Below, piece by piece: positions 35,853 through 43,166 of a DNA stretch of 45,391 nucleotides. The position numbers and the translations under genes were made by a program. Source of the DNA: Prochlorothrix hollandica PCC 9006 = CALU 1027 (GTDB lineage: Bacteria > Cyanobacteriota > Cyanobacteriia > Prochlorotrichales > Prochlorotrichaceae); contig NZ_KB235938.1 of NCBI RefSeq assembly GCF_000332315.1, forward strand, positions 24,409 to 69,799, in the 5' to 3' direction. The notes beneath the pieces were generated by a model. The model was not told the origin of the DNA. It saw nothing but the letters and a program-made list of their open reading frames with translations, and searched no databases. Every line of letters begins with the position of its first letter. Within the stretch, counting starts at the first letter, position 1.

Positions 35853-36662
35853 ATGGGTAAAACTTCTCGTCAAAAACCTGTACAGTTCCCAGTTGGTGAT
35901 ACTAGTAAGATTTTGCAATCTTGTAAAAATAAACTCAAGCCTCTACTGGATAAACGCGAGTTAAATTTCATTCCATTACAGCAAGATTCGCAGCGCCATA
36001 TTTTTGCTCTTATTGCTAAGGATTCAAGCAATCTGATCACAACTGACGATAGAAGTAATAGACATCATATAGTTCCTCTGCTTTCAACTATATCTGGCAC
36101 TTATTGGCTCAATATATCTTTAACGTTTTTACCTATGTTTAGCCAATCTAAGCAAAAAACTGCTCCTCAAAGCTTTCAATTCTCAGGAGTTAGCATAAGA
36201 GTTTTTAAGGGATTAGCTACTGAAAATAAGAAAGAACCATTACTTCGGGCGGAATGGGACATTCTAAAAGATAATAATAATCACGCACAACCTCATTGGC
36301 ACGTCTATAAATCGTTTCAAATTAGAAACTTAAATGCTACAGCATCAGATTTTGAATCTCTGATTGAAGCCGATGAGGTACAAGATTTTGGAACTTGTGC
36401 AGAGAAGTTTAATTCTGGTGAAAGAGAGAATGATTTTCAAGAGGACTTAGGACAGAACAACACAGAAAATGAGCAGGCAAGTCTAAAAGAAAACGATTGG
36501 GACTTTGAAACTAAATTTCATTTTGCTATGGCATCTCAGTGGCATGTTAATGGAGGAACCCATAGGATTGTTATTGATCAAGAAGCTCTGCTGTATTCTT
36601 GGCTGGCGGGATGTGTTCAGTACATTAAGGAACAACTGCTATATGTTTCTGGTGGCCGATAA
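35853..36662 (+). CDS. Unknown protein coupled to the DNA methyltransferase
   Basis: I do not recognise this 269-residue protein. ATG 35853 is two bases after the methyltransferase stop, implying translational coupling. Distinct segments are HHIVPLLSTISGTYWLNISL (about residues 70-90), then EPLLRAEWDILKDNNNHAQP followed by HWHVYKSF (about 130-155). After an acidic stretch, FHFAMASQWHVNGGTHRIVI appears near 225. The clustered His/Trp/Glu/Asp residues (AEWD, QPHWHVY, QWHVNGG) could form a metal or active site, but no known nuclease motif is present. As partner of a methyltransferase it could be a nuclease, a specificity factor or a regulator; this is inference. Confidence 0.72.
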   Translation: MGKTSRQKPVQFPVGDTSKILQSCKNKLKPLLDKRELNFIPLQQDSQRHIFALIAKDSSNLITTDDRSNRHHIVPLLSTISGTYWLNISLTFLPMFSQSKQKTAPQSFQFSGVSIRVFKGLATENKKEPLLRAEWDILKDNNNHAQPHWHVYKSFQIRNLNATASDFESLIEADEVQDFGTCAEKFNSGERENDFQEDLGQNNTENEQASLKENDWDFETKFHFAMASQWHVNGGTHRIVIDQEALLYSWLAGCVQYIKEQLLYVSGGR

Positions 36663-36770
36663 GTTATGAAGAATGTTCTCAAGTAACCTTAAATGCTTGT
36701 CCCAACCAAGGACTTAAGCGAGCTAACTATTAAGAATGAAATCAGCAACCTCAACAGACTTTTTGGTTCG

Positions 36771-36857
36771 GTATAACGCTCCCCTTTAGCGGCTGCAAGT
36801 AACCTTTGCATCACCATCAGTAGCTTTCGGCAGTGCGCTGCAAGGGGTTTGTTATGT
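36771..36857 (-). other. Integron attC-like recombination site 1 (VCR-like ends)
   Basis: The outer boxes are GTATAAC and GTTATGT. The arms pair as AACGCTCCCCTTTAGCGGCT against AACAAACCCCTTGCAGCGCA. On the minus strand it begins ATAACAAACCCC and ends GGGGAGCGTTATAC, closely resembling the Vibrio cholerae repeat ends. Extra bases in the minus-strand left arm give minus polarity. It starts only 6 bp after the stop codon of the DUF1348 gene, the usual place for a cassette's attC. Size 87 bp. Confidence 0.62.
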
Positions 36858-36862
36858 GGCGA

Positions 36863-37288
36863 TCAGTGGCGTTCCCAACGAAACTTGCGTTCAGACTCTT
36901 GAATGGGGACATCATTAATGCTGGCAAATCGACGCATCATTAAACCATTGTCAGCAAATTCCCAGTTTTCATTGCCATAGGCACGATACCAAGAACCTGC
37001 GTCATCATGCCACTCATACTCGAATCGCACGGCAATGCGATTATCCATAAAACACCAGAGTTCCTTCTGCAAACGGTAATCGAGTTCCTTGGCCCATTTG
37101 CGTTTGAGAAATGCTTTGATGGCCGTTCGTCCGCTAAAAAATTCAGCCCGATTGCGCCACTCAGAGTCTTCGGTGTAGGCAAGAGCGACTCGCTCCGGAT
37201 CTCGGGTATTCCAGGCATCTTCAGCCGCCTGCACTTTGATCTTGGCAGTTTCTAGCGTAAATGGAGGCAGCGGTGGTTTGGTTTCCAT
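36863..37288 (-). CDS. DUF1348 (NTF2/SnoaL-like) protein
   Basis: This 141-residue NTF2-like alpha+beta-barrel protein of the DUF1348 group has family landmarks [35 protein letters not shown] and [19 protein letters not shown], plus the [10 protein letters not shown] tail. Function is unknown; SnoaL-like relatives bind or convert small organic molecules. ATG 37288. Its stop codon lies 6 bp from an attC-like site, the arrangement of an integron gene cassette. The next genes upstream (PNPOx, ADH fragment, GST) are on the same strand and may be co-transcribed. Confidence 0.85.
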   Translation of the reverse strand: METKPPLPPFTLETAKIKVQAAEDAWNTRDPERVALAYTEDSEWRNRAEFFSGRTAIKAFLKRKWAKELDYRLQKELWCFMDNRIAVRFEYEWHDDAGSWYRAYGNENWEFADNGLMMRRFASINDVPIQESERKFRWERH

Positions 37289-37342
37289 TGTCAGAATCCT
37301 ATGATGAATATCCTATGGGGAATTGAGTTGGAGGTAACGGAG

Positions 37343-38338
37343 TCAGGCAATTACCAAGCCCCTGTGCGATGCTCTTTCAGAGCGGTTTAGCCAGCGAGAA
37401 ACGGTGAGAACTCTGGTTCTGACCAGCGCAGGAGGTAGGCTAGCTTCCACCCGATAGCCGCCTTTGAGATGAAAGCGAAATAACCGCTCTGCTCCGGCAT
37501 AGGTCAGAATTTCAGTTCCTTCCCAAATGACTTCAGCAGTGCCGGTCAAATAGAGCAAATTGCCTTCAGTAAAATCGATAAACAATAGCCCAGCATGGGG
37601 ATTTAACTCCAGGTTGCCGAAGGTATTAAAGTGACAATTACCGGAGAAATCAGGAATTGTCAGAGTGCCGTGATCATCAATCCTGACAAACCCTGATTTG
37701 CCGCCCCGATGGGACACATCAACGCCACTGGCAGCGCCCGCTGATTCAGCTTGATAGGCTGTGGCAATAAAGAAGGTGTCAGCCGTTGCGATGATGGCTT
37801 GCTCTGTCTCTCCTAATTGTTCTAACTGATGCACAGGTTTGGCTGCTGTTGGATCGAATTCGTGCCCCTCAGATCGGCGGGCTTGGATGTACTGGGGGCA
37901 ATTGCCAAAGCTTTGCCGAACCTGTACTGCAAAGCCATTGGCATGAGTTGCGGTGACGATTCCATTCATTCGGTTGCGGCGGCGAGTCGGTAGTTCAATG
38001 CCCAGGAAGCCAATGTCGATGCCCTCTGCCAGATTCGTGGTTAAAGGGTCACCAAATAGGGGCTGGGTGGCAACTTGTAAGGTGCGATCGCTGGGAGAGG
38101 AAAGAAAGCCGGGATTCCCCACCAGAATAGAAGCCCAGGGATGTCCTGTTGGGTCTACCGTGCCCACAATCACATAGGGCAGTTGGGCAAAGAACTGCCG
38201 AAACTGATCCGGCAAGTATTCGCGGATTACCCGTCGTCCTTGCTTGTCCATCCGCGCCTGTGATCCCATCCGAGAGTGAATGGCGAGTTCACCTGCATGA
38301 AAGGGCGATTCGGTTCGTGTCCAGCCTGGGTTTGCCAT
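37343..38338 (-). CDS. Pyridoxamine 5'-phosphate oxidase-family (FMN-binding split barrel) protein
   Basis: The protein has about 331 residues from the ATG at 38338 (MANPGWTRTESPFHAGE). It contains two halves of split-barrel type: YVIVGTVDPTGHPWASILVG near residue 55 and FVRIDDHGTLTIPDFSGNCH near 225, with GNLELNPHAGLLFIDF following. These match the PNPOx-like flavin reductases often found next to ferredoxin or xenobiotic genes, not the PLP-synthesis enzyme. The substrate is unknown. The start lies directly beside the end of the truncated dehydrogenase gene. It belongs to a minus-strand cluster divergent from a LysR gene. Confidence 0.82.
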   Translation of the reverse strand: MANPGWTRTESPFHAGELAIHSRMGSQARMDKQGRRVIREYLPDQFRQFFAQLPYVIVGTVDPTGHPWASILVGNPGFLSSPSDRTLQVATQPLFGDPLTTNLAEGIDIGFLGIELPTRRRNRMNGIVTATHANGFAVQVRQSFGNCPQYIQARRSEGHEFDPTAAKPVHQLEQLGETEQAIIATADTFFIATAYQAESAGAASGVDVSHRGGKSGFVRIDDHGTLTIPDFSGNCHFNTFGNLELNPHAGLLFIDFTEGNLLYLTGTAEVIWEGTEILTYAGAERLFRFHLKGGYRVEASLPPALVRTRVLTVSRWLNRSERASHRGLVIA

Positions 38339-38339
38339 G

Positions 38340-38585
38340 TCATTTCTCCAGAAAAATGGTTTGAGATTCAATTTCCACAATCCCAGATGCATCCCATCCT
38401 GAAATCTTGGAAGGATGCTGCATTGGCAGGGATGCGCGTACTTTATAATCCACAGGATTCACGGAAATCGCTTTAACCTGAACCAGCAGGTCTCTGGTAG
38501 AAGGTGTTGGTATCTCAATCTCTGTTTCAGTAAACCATTCCGAGGGATTAATCGATTGAGATAAATTCAGGGCGATCGCTTTCAT
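38340..38585 (-). pseudogene. Zinc-type alcohol dehydrogenase / quinone oxidoreductase, N-terminal fragment
   Basis: About 81 residues match the start of a MDR-family reductase: MKAIALN, then LLVQVKAISVNPVDYKVRA and SGWDASGIVE (the GxDxxGxV region). The normal length is ~330 residues. The rest, including the whole NADPH-binding domain, is missing, and the frame ends IESQTIFLEK one base from the PNPOx start. A deletion fused the two genes. It is probably non-functional. Confidence 0.78.
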
Positions 38586-38691
38586 ACTGTTCACTCCAAT
38601 GGTTCAACCCAATCATCACAGAATGCACAGACTCTCTCCGGCGATCGCCGCAGCCCTATCATCAGAGGCATAGCTGTGGCGATCGCACAGT

Positions 38692-39291
38692 CTAGATGCC
38701 TGCCATGGGCACATAGCCGGGGAGTTGCTTGACGCGATCGATCCATGCCAATAGGTTGGGATAGGCATCCAAATCGACTTTGCCATCCCGCGCCAGGGCG
38801 ACGTAGGGGAAAACGGCGATGTCGGCGATCGTCGGTCTCTCAAACTCCAGCCAGGTATGGGTACTCAAATGCTGATCCAGTTGGGTTAGAATATGTTCTG
38901 CTTTTTGATGGGCACGCTCAATATTGATGGCGGTGGACCCAAACAAATAGTGCAGCCGCGCATTTTCTGGTCCCTGACGAATTTCTCCCGCAGTTGTGGA
39001 GAGCCAACGAACGACTTGAGCCAGGGGTAGAGCCTCCAATGGCAGCCACGAGTCGCCGCCATACTGCCGTGCCAGATAAACCAAAATCGCCTGAGCATCG
39101 GCCAGTTTAGTCCCCCCATCAATCAACAGGGGCACCTGCCCAAAGGGATTGAGAGCCAGGTATTCTGGCGATTTGTGCTCACCTGTCATCAGATCAATTT
39201 TAATCCATTCGTACTCGATTTTCAGCAGTTCTAGTAACAGGCGGGCTTTGTAGCTGTTGCCAGACATTTCGTGACCGTAAAGCTTAATCAT
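38692..39291 (-). CDS. Glutathione S-transferase family protein
   Basis: The protein has 199 residues. The N-terminal thioredoxin fold starts MIKLYGHEMSGNSYKARLLL, with the cis-Pro segment FGQVPLLIDG and the glutathione-contacting LADAQAILVYLARQYG. The C-terminal helical domain has PTIADIAVFPYVALARDGKV (the N-capping box region). It probably conjugates or reduces electrophiles with glutathione. ATG 39291 is chosen; a longer frame adds twelve unlikely residues. Divergent from the LysR gene, which may control it. Confidence 0.9.
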   Translation of the reverse strand: MIKLYGHEMSGNSYKARLLLELLKIEYEWIKIDLMTGEHKSPEYLALNPFGQVPLLIDGGTKLADAQAILVYLARQYGGDSWLPLEALPLAQVVRWLSTTAGEIRQGPENARLHYLFGSTAINIERAHQKAEHILTQLDQHLSTHTWLEFERPTIADIAVFPYVALARDGKVDLDAYPNLLAWIDRVKQLPGYVPMAGI

Positions 39292-39354
39292 GATGGGTTT
39301 CCTACTGTGTAAAGGGATGGTTGGCAAAAATCTCTTGGACGTAATTCAAAACGG

Positions 39355-39439
39355 GTAACTATTCAGGGGGGAATGAAGTTAGGAGGGTTTCAGACCGACG
39401 ATCGCCGGTCAGAGCGGGATCAAAGGGGTGCATTTCACT
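39355..39439 (+). mobile_element. MITE family B, left-end fragment
   Basis: The sequence starts GTAACTATTCAGGGGG and follows copy 1 through GGGGTGCATTTCAC, then similarity stops. The right two thirds and the right inverted end are missing. Confidence 0.78.
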
Positions 39440-39600
39440 GTTGTTATCTGCATCATGTGCGATGCCTGCAAAGTTGTCCAAGACTTGTTTTGTGGTAATC
39501 TGATACTCAAAAGGTATCAGCGGTGAATCCGATTTTCAAACGCCCTGGCTTCTCGTTACATCAAGCCGAGTCATTGCCAATGAGGAATTTATCCGAAGGA

Positions 39601-39703
39601 TACAGCAGTCCTAAATGGGTCGTGTGGTGCGCCCCCGGAGGGGGCACACCACACCAAGGGTTTCAGCCATCGAGATGCCTACAACTGATTTAGGGTTGCT
39701 GTA
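39601..39703 (+). mobile_element. MITE family A, copy 8
   Basis: A 103-bp copy starts TACAGCAGTCCTAAATGGG and ends GATTTAGGGTTGCTGTA. Its end is 3 bp before the LysR ATG, so it supplies the whole immediate leader of that gene. Confidence 0.92.
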
Positions 39704-39706
39704 ATT

Positions 39707-40612
39707 ATGGAACTTCGTCACCTCAAATACTTTATTGCCGTGGCTGAGGAGCTAAATTTTCGTAAGGCTGCCGCGCGGCTGCACATGGAACAACCACCCC
39801 TCAGCCGCCAAATTCACCAGTTAGAGGCAGAGTTGAGTGTAGAACTCTTTACCCGCGATAAACGGGGCGTTTCGTTAACCGAAGCCGGAGAAGCGTTCCT
39901 CGGTGAAGCCCGGTTAACGATCGCCCAGGCCGATCGCACTGCACGGATTGCCCAGCAATTCAATGGGACGCAACCCAAACGATTGACGATCGGGTATTTG
40001 ATTTGTGCCTTCGATCGCCTGCTTTCCCAAATGATCCAAACTTTTCGTCAAACATCCCCAGGGGTGGAGATCGTTTTGAAGGGAATGCATACGGCCCCCC
40101 AAATTGAGGCGTTGTTTGCAGGCGAAATTGATGTCGGGTTTGTCTACTTTCCGGTGAATCAGCCAGAGCTTTTAACCCAACTGGTGCTGCGTGAGCCGTT
40201 GGTTCTCGTGTTGCCCAAAACCCATCCCCTCGCTCTGTTACCCACGATTCCCCTCGCGGTTTTGGCCAGTGAGCCGATGCTAATTTATCCCCGCTTTGTG
40301 AAGCCTGATTGTTACGATCTGATCATCACGTTGTGTCATGAGGCGGGTTTCCAACCTCGGATTGTGCAAGAAGCAACACCACCGGAATTACTCGTTAGCC
40401 TGGTGGAAGCAGGTGTTGGCTTGGCGCTAGTGGAAGCTAGTGTGGAGAGTCGTCACGATCAGGGTGTGGTCTATCGACCCATTGCTGAATCGACCCCTTA
40501 TTTAGACATGGGAGCAGTGTGGCACAAGGGGCGATCGGGGGCGATCGTCAATCAATTTATCAGTGTTGTCAGGCAGTCCATCAATTTTGAGGAACACCAT
40601 CAGGGCAAATAG
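39707..40612 (+). CDS. LysR-family transcriptional regulator
   Basis: The protein has 301 residues. The N-terminal winged HTH is MELRHLKYFIAVAEELNFRK followed by AAARLHMEQPPLSRQIHQLE. A linker helix and a C-terminal periplasmic-binding-like effector domain follow (RLTIGYLICAFDRLL, HTAPQIEALFAGEIDVGFVY, EPLVLVLPKTHPLA). It is divergent from the GST/ADH-fragment/PNPOx/DUF1348 cluster, the classic arrangement for a LysR activator of adjacent genes; the effector is unknown. A MITE ends three bases before the ATG, so the native promoter and any operator overlapping the start have been displaced by ~103 bp and the ribosome site is MITE-derived. Confidence 0.92.
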   Translation: MELRHLKYFIAVAEELNFRKAAARLHMEQPPLSRQIHQLEAELSVELFTRDKRGVSLTEAGEAFLGEARLTIAQADRTARIAQQFNGTQPKRLTIGYLICAFDRLLSQMIQTFRQTSPGVEIVLKGMHTAPQIEALFAGEIDVGFVYFPVNQPELLTQLVLREPLVLVLPKTHPLALLPTIPLAVLASEPMLIYPRFVKPDCYDLIITLCHEAGFQPRIVQEATPPELLVSLVEAGVGLALVEASVESRHDQGVVYRPIAESTPYLDMGAVWHKGRSGAIVNQFISVVRQSINFEEHHQGK

Positions 40613-40645
40613 TTGCGTCCAGGGGTTCCAAAAGGTGTGAGCCAC

Positions 40646-40919
40646 GTAACCATTCAGGGGGGTACGAAGTTAGTGCGTTTCAGCCCTTCGATCGAGGGTT
40701 ACAATGGCCCGAAATGGTAACTGGGGAACCCTCGACTTCGGGTAGGTTTCTCACTCCGGTGCCGACCCTCTGACCGCCAACCACCGGGGCAACCACGGGG
40801 GGATTGCCCCTACCAAAATCGGGGAATCTGCCAAGGTGAAATAGACCCTCTCCAATCGCCTAAGGTCTTTTGTCTAGAGCCTGAAACTCTCATTCCCCTG
40901 TGGATCCCTGAATAATTAC
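40646..40919 (+). mobile_element. MITE family B, copy 2 (~274 bp)
   Basis: The element starts GTAACCATTCAGGGGGG and ends ATCCCTGAATAATTAC, its inverse. It is similar to copy 1 along nearly the whole length. The right end overlaps the last nine codons and stop of the NUDIX gene. Confidence 0.85.
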
Positions 40920-41354
40920 TTTTTCTATTAGCTCTGTTAAACCATTGGGCACGAGTCGCATATCGCGTTCTTGTATTTCATCTAAGCTCAACCATTTGGC
41001 CTTGAAGTGAGTACTCGTTTCGTGTTCGTAACCACTAATCTCCTCAGAATTATATATTGCTTTATCTACAAACTCTCCATCATAAACAAAAACAATCTCG
41101 TGCCCCTGATTGCCTTCATATACAAAGATGTTCTCCAGAACGCTGACTAGATTCAGATTCTCGACTTCTAAACTAATTTCCTCGGAGATCTCCCGCAGCA
41201 TGGCTTCTTGACTACTTTCCCAAAACTCTATGCCTCCACCTAAAGGGCGACAGAAGTAGTTCTGTTTAACTGAGTCAAAATCCCCACACACCAAAATGCG
41301 GTTGCCATTGCGAAACAAGCAAATCGAAATGGGGCGAATTCTCTGATTATTCAT
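40890..41354 (-). CDS. NUDIX hydrolase
   Basis: This 154-residue NUDIX protein begins NNQRIRPISICLFRNGNRIL. The NUDIX box reads GGGIEFWESSQEAMLREISEEISLEV, matching Gx5Ex7REUxEExGU except for Ser/Gln changes. It is of the type common in integron cassettes (ENIFVYEGNQGHEIVFVYDG). It would hydrolyse a nucleoside-diphosphate-linked substrate, not identified. The last nine residues (VIIQGSTGE) and the stop are encoded by the end of MITE B copy 2, so the native C-terminus and any attC beyond it are lost. The catalytic core is intact, so it may still work. Confidence 0.85.
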   Translation of the reverse strand: MNNQRIRPISICLFRNGNRILVCGDFDSVKQNYFCRPLGGGIEFWESSQEAMLREISEEISLEVENLNLVSVLENIFVYEGNQGHEIVFVYDGEFVDKAIYNSEEISGYEHETSTHFKAKWLSLDEIQERDMRLVPNGLTELIEKVIIQGSTGE

Positions 41355-41357
41355 ATG

Positions 41358-41405
41358 ATTCAAATTCTACTACTTCTTTCGATTCAAATTCTACCACTTC
41401 TTTTG
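41358..41405. repeat. Tandem duplication of ~25 bp upstream of the NUDIX gene
   Basis: GATTCAAATTCTACTACTTCTTTC is followed by a near copy with ACCACTTC. The pair lies directly upstream of the NUDIX start and so could affect its promoter or ribosome site. Confidence 0.75.
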
Positions 41406-41430
41406 CACACAATCAGAGCTGCGCACGACG

Positions 41431-41516
41431 GCACAACGGTCTAGTTGAGCCGCTACAGTCAATCTTTGGCTTTTAAAGATTGCTTTTGAGAGGTCGGCTC
41501 TAACGCAGGGTTAGAC
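41431..41516 (-). other. Integron attC-like recombination site 2
   Basis: On the plus strand it reads GCACAAC, six bases, GTTGAGCCG, centre, CGGCTCTAAC, five bases, and GTTAGAC, which matches the GTTRRRY core consensus exactly. The GCCG/CGGC arms are those of many classical attC sites. The centre forms its own hairpin CAATCTTT/AAAGATTG. The extra base lies in the plus right arm (GTTAGAGCCG versus GTTGAGCCG), giving minus polarity with R'' = GTCTAAC. Size 86 bp. It lies 69 bp after the DUF1016 stop codon. Confidence 0.75.
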
Positions 41517-41585
41517 GGAGCCTCACGAGTGAACTTTATCAAATAAAAATTAGGAGTGAAATACTTTTGCATTTCAGCCTTAGAA

Positions 41586-42581
41586 TTATTGCTCATCTTT
41601 GCTTGCAAGTAATTCATAAAACTCATTCAGTTTTCTTCTCAAAAGGTCTTTCGGGATGAGTTTGATTTCGTATTCCGCAACAACCGTAGGACTGATTGAT
41701 CGGCTGAGAGCGTATTCGACCACTTCATCATCTTTGTCTCGGCAGAGTAGAACGCCGATACTAGGATTTTCGTGAGCTTTTCTGATGTCACGATCAAGAG
41801 CTTCGAGATAGAATTCAAGTTGTCCAAGATATTCGGGTCTAAATTTATCGATTTTGAGTTCAAAGGCAACGAGGCTCTGGAGTTCGCGGTGGTAGAAAAG
41901 GAGGTCGATGAAAAAGTCACTATTACCAACTTGGAGGCGATATTCTTCTCCAAGAAAAGTAAAGTCTCGACCAAGCTCTAGGATAAATTTTTGGAGGCAA
42001 GAGACAAGTGCTGTTTTTAGATCGTTTTCGGAGTGTTTGGAAGGCAAATTGAGAAAATCGAGGACGTAACTATCTCGAAAGATTCCAGCGAGTGGTTGAG
42101 GGTGGGTAGTTGGTGAAAGTCTAGCATCGGCGAGACGGGTACGCTCGAAGATCCCGCTATTGATTTGGCGATCAAGTTCACGGGTACTGTAGCGTTCGGT
42201 AGCAGCGAGATCAAGATAAAAAAGCCGCTCGGATTCAGTTTTACATCGCGACATGATGATGCGATGGTGAGTCCAACTCAATTGCGTCCGCAGTGCGGTC
42301 GTAATTTGTGAATCGGGATAGATTTCGTAAAATTGACGCATTCTTTCGAGGTTGCGCTTTTCAAATCCTTTCAGTCCAGGTTCTTGGGTTTGGATGAAAG
42401 CTGCAAGTTGCTCGATTGTTTTTTGCCCCCATTCACTTGTGGCTAGGCGATCGCTGATGTATTTACCGATGTTCCAGTAAAGTTTGATCAGTTCTTGGTT
42501 GGCAGAAGCGATGACCTTTTGCTGAGCAGTTTTGATGAGGGTGAGTACTTCAGTAAATTGAGGTTGCAAAGATTCTGACAT
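41586..42581 (-). CDS. DUF1016 (YhcG-like) PDDEXK nuclease-family protein
   Basis: The protein has 331 residues. The N-terminal DUF1016 helical domain (LIKTAQQKVIASANQELIKL, WNIGKYI, GLKGFEKRNLERMRQFYEIY) is followed by a C-terminal PDDEXK nuclease fold. The fold has FFIDLLFYHRELQSLVAFEL (D, then ExK completed by ELKIDKF). Landmarks FTFLGEEYRLQVGNSDFFID and GVLLCRDKDDEVVEYAL agree. The family is linked to restriction-modification and defence or mobile contexts; its precise role is unsettled. It is AT-rich relative to host genes. An attC-like site follows its 3' end, so it may be a cassette gene. Confidence 0.9.
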   Translation of the reverse strand: MSESLQPQFTEVLTLIKTAQQKVIASANQELIKLYWNIGKYISDRLATSEWGQKTIEQLAAFIQTQEPGLKGFEKRNLERMRQFYEIYPDSQITTALRTQLSWTHHRIIMSRCKTESERLFYLDLAATERYSTRELDRQINSGIFERTRLADARLSPTTHPQPLAGIFRDSYVLDFLNLPSKHSENDLKTALVSCLQKFILELGRDFTFLGEEYRLQVGNSDFFIDLLFYHRELQSLVAFELKIDKFRPEYLGQLEFYLEALDRDIRKAHENPSIGVLLCRDKDDEVVEYALSRSISPTVVAEYEIKLIPKDLLRRKLNEFYELLASKDEQ

Positions 42582-42668
42582 TAGGTGACTTTACTGAAAA
42601 CCTTACTATTTAATGGTCTTTACTATTTAATAGTATCGTACAAACCATCTCAAATTGTATAAAAGCAA

Positions 42669-42698
42669 GGCGCACTACATTTCATTAACGCACCTTAC
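42669..42698. repeat. REP palindrome, copy 1
   Basis: GGCGCACTACATTTCATTAA then CGCACCTTAC: inverted arms GTGCGTTA/TAACGCAC around a short AT centre, here with mutations. The stop codon of the DUF433 remnant is inside it. Confidence 0.85.
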
Positions 42699-42868
42699 AA
42701 GATTGAATACTGAATAGCGATTTCTTCAAGAGTAGAACCATTGTGGTATATAGCAAGGAGACTATCTAGAGTCACTCGGCTTGAACCTATACGGATACCC
42801 CCCGCTTCATCCCAACGTAGAGGTGGAGAGGTTGCTTGAAATTTGGCTGGGGCGCTCATTAGGGACAT
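42695..42868 (-). pseudogene. DUF433 antitoxin-type protein, 3'-truncated
   Basis: 57 residues match the first two thirds of a DUF433 protein: PPLRWDEAGGIRIGSSRVTL, then DSLLAIYHNGSTLEEIAIQY. DUF433 proteins are small HTH-like proteins, often antitoxin partners of PIN-like toxins, and usually continue ~20 residues (PTLSLxDVY...). Here the sequence changes to SIL and stops exactly where the REP palindrome begins. It is probably a broken gene; no toxin gene is adjacent. Confidence 0.72.
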
Positions 42869-42960
42869 ATCGTACCGGATTTGAACTGTACAAAAATATT
42901 GTAGCAAGAAGCATAATGCTTTGTCTTGCAGCTACTGTGTTCAACTCCCAAAACAAACAT

Positions 42961-42990
42961 GGTGCGTTACATTTCATTAACGCACCCTAC
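42961..42990. repeat. REP palindrome, copy 2
   Basis: GGTGCGTTACATTTCATTAA then CGCACCCTAC: perfect GGTGCGTTA / TAACGCACC arms. A repeat of this type is widespread in cyanobacterial genomes. Confidence 0.88.
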
Positions 42991-43026
42991 AAGATCAGCT
43001 TCAAAACTTAAGTTTAGCATCAAAAA

Positions 43027-43056
43027 GGTGCGTTACATTGCATTAACGCACCCTAC
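43027..43056. repeat. REP palindrome, copy 3
   Basis: GGTGCGTTACATTGCATTAA then CGCACCCTAC: the same palindrome, with one base changed in the loop, 36 bp from copy 2. Confidence 0.88.
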
Positions 43057-43106
43057 GATCTGGATAATTAACGAAAAAAACTGTGAAGATCGCCCGTACG
43101 TCTGGT

Positions 43107-43123
43107 GCGGCGAACTGTTAGGT
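43107..43123 (-). other. Possible attC half-site 3
   Basis: On the minus strand the sequence reads ACCTAAC AGTTCGCCGC: an exact RYYYAAC core box followed by an L''-like arm, 44 bp after the stop codon of the reverse-transcriptase gene. No convincing partner arm is found towards lower coordinates, where REP copies have accumulated. It may be a disrupted site or chance. Confidence 0.3.
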
Positions 43124-43166
43124 AGATCAGGCACAGTATTTATGAAAAACTTAAGCTAGGACAATT

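Larger units (their letters stand above)
39292..39706. other. Gene-free GST/LysR divergent region with two repeat insertions
   Basis: It holds a MITE B left-end fragment (39355-39439) and MITE A copy 8 (39601-39703). The AT-rich segment 39440-39600 between them probably contains what remains of the divergent promoters. Confidence 0.6.
42582..43166. other. Gene-poor stretch with REP palindromes and a DUF433 remnant
   Basis: It contains three palindromic REP copies, a DUF433 fragment and an attC half-site. The ATTTAATGGTCTTTACTATTTAATA duplication lies at about 42609-42635, just upstream of the DUF1016 gene. Otherwise nothing is seen. Confidence 0.6.

Noticed and set aside
36660-36770. A further attC-like site directly behind the 269-residue protein gene
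   Set aside because: A CTAAC box is present near 36723, but no pairing arm of the right type was found within 150 bp other than the site already listed.
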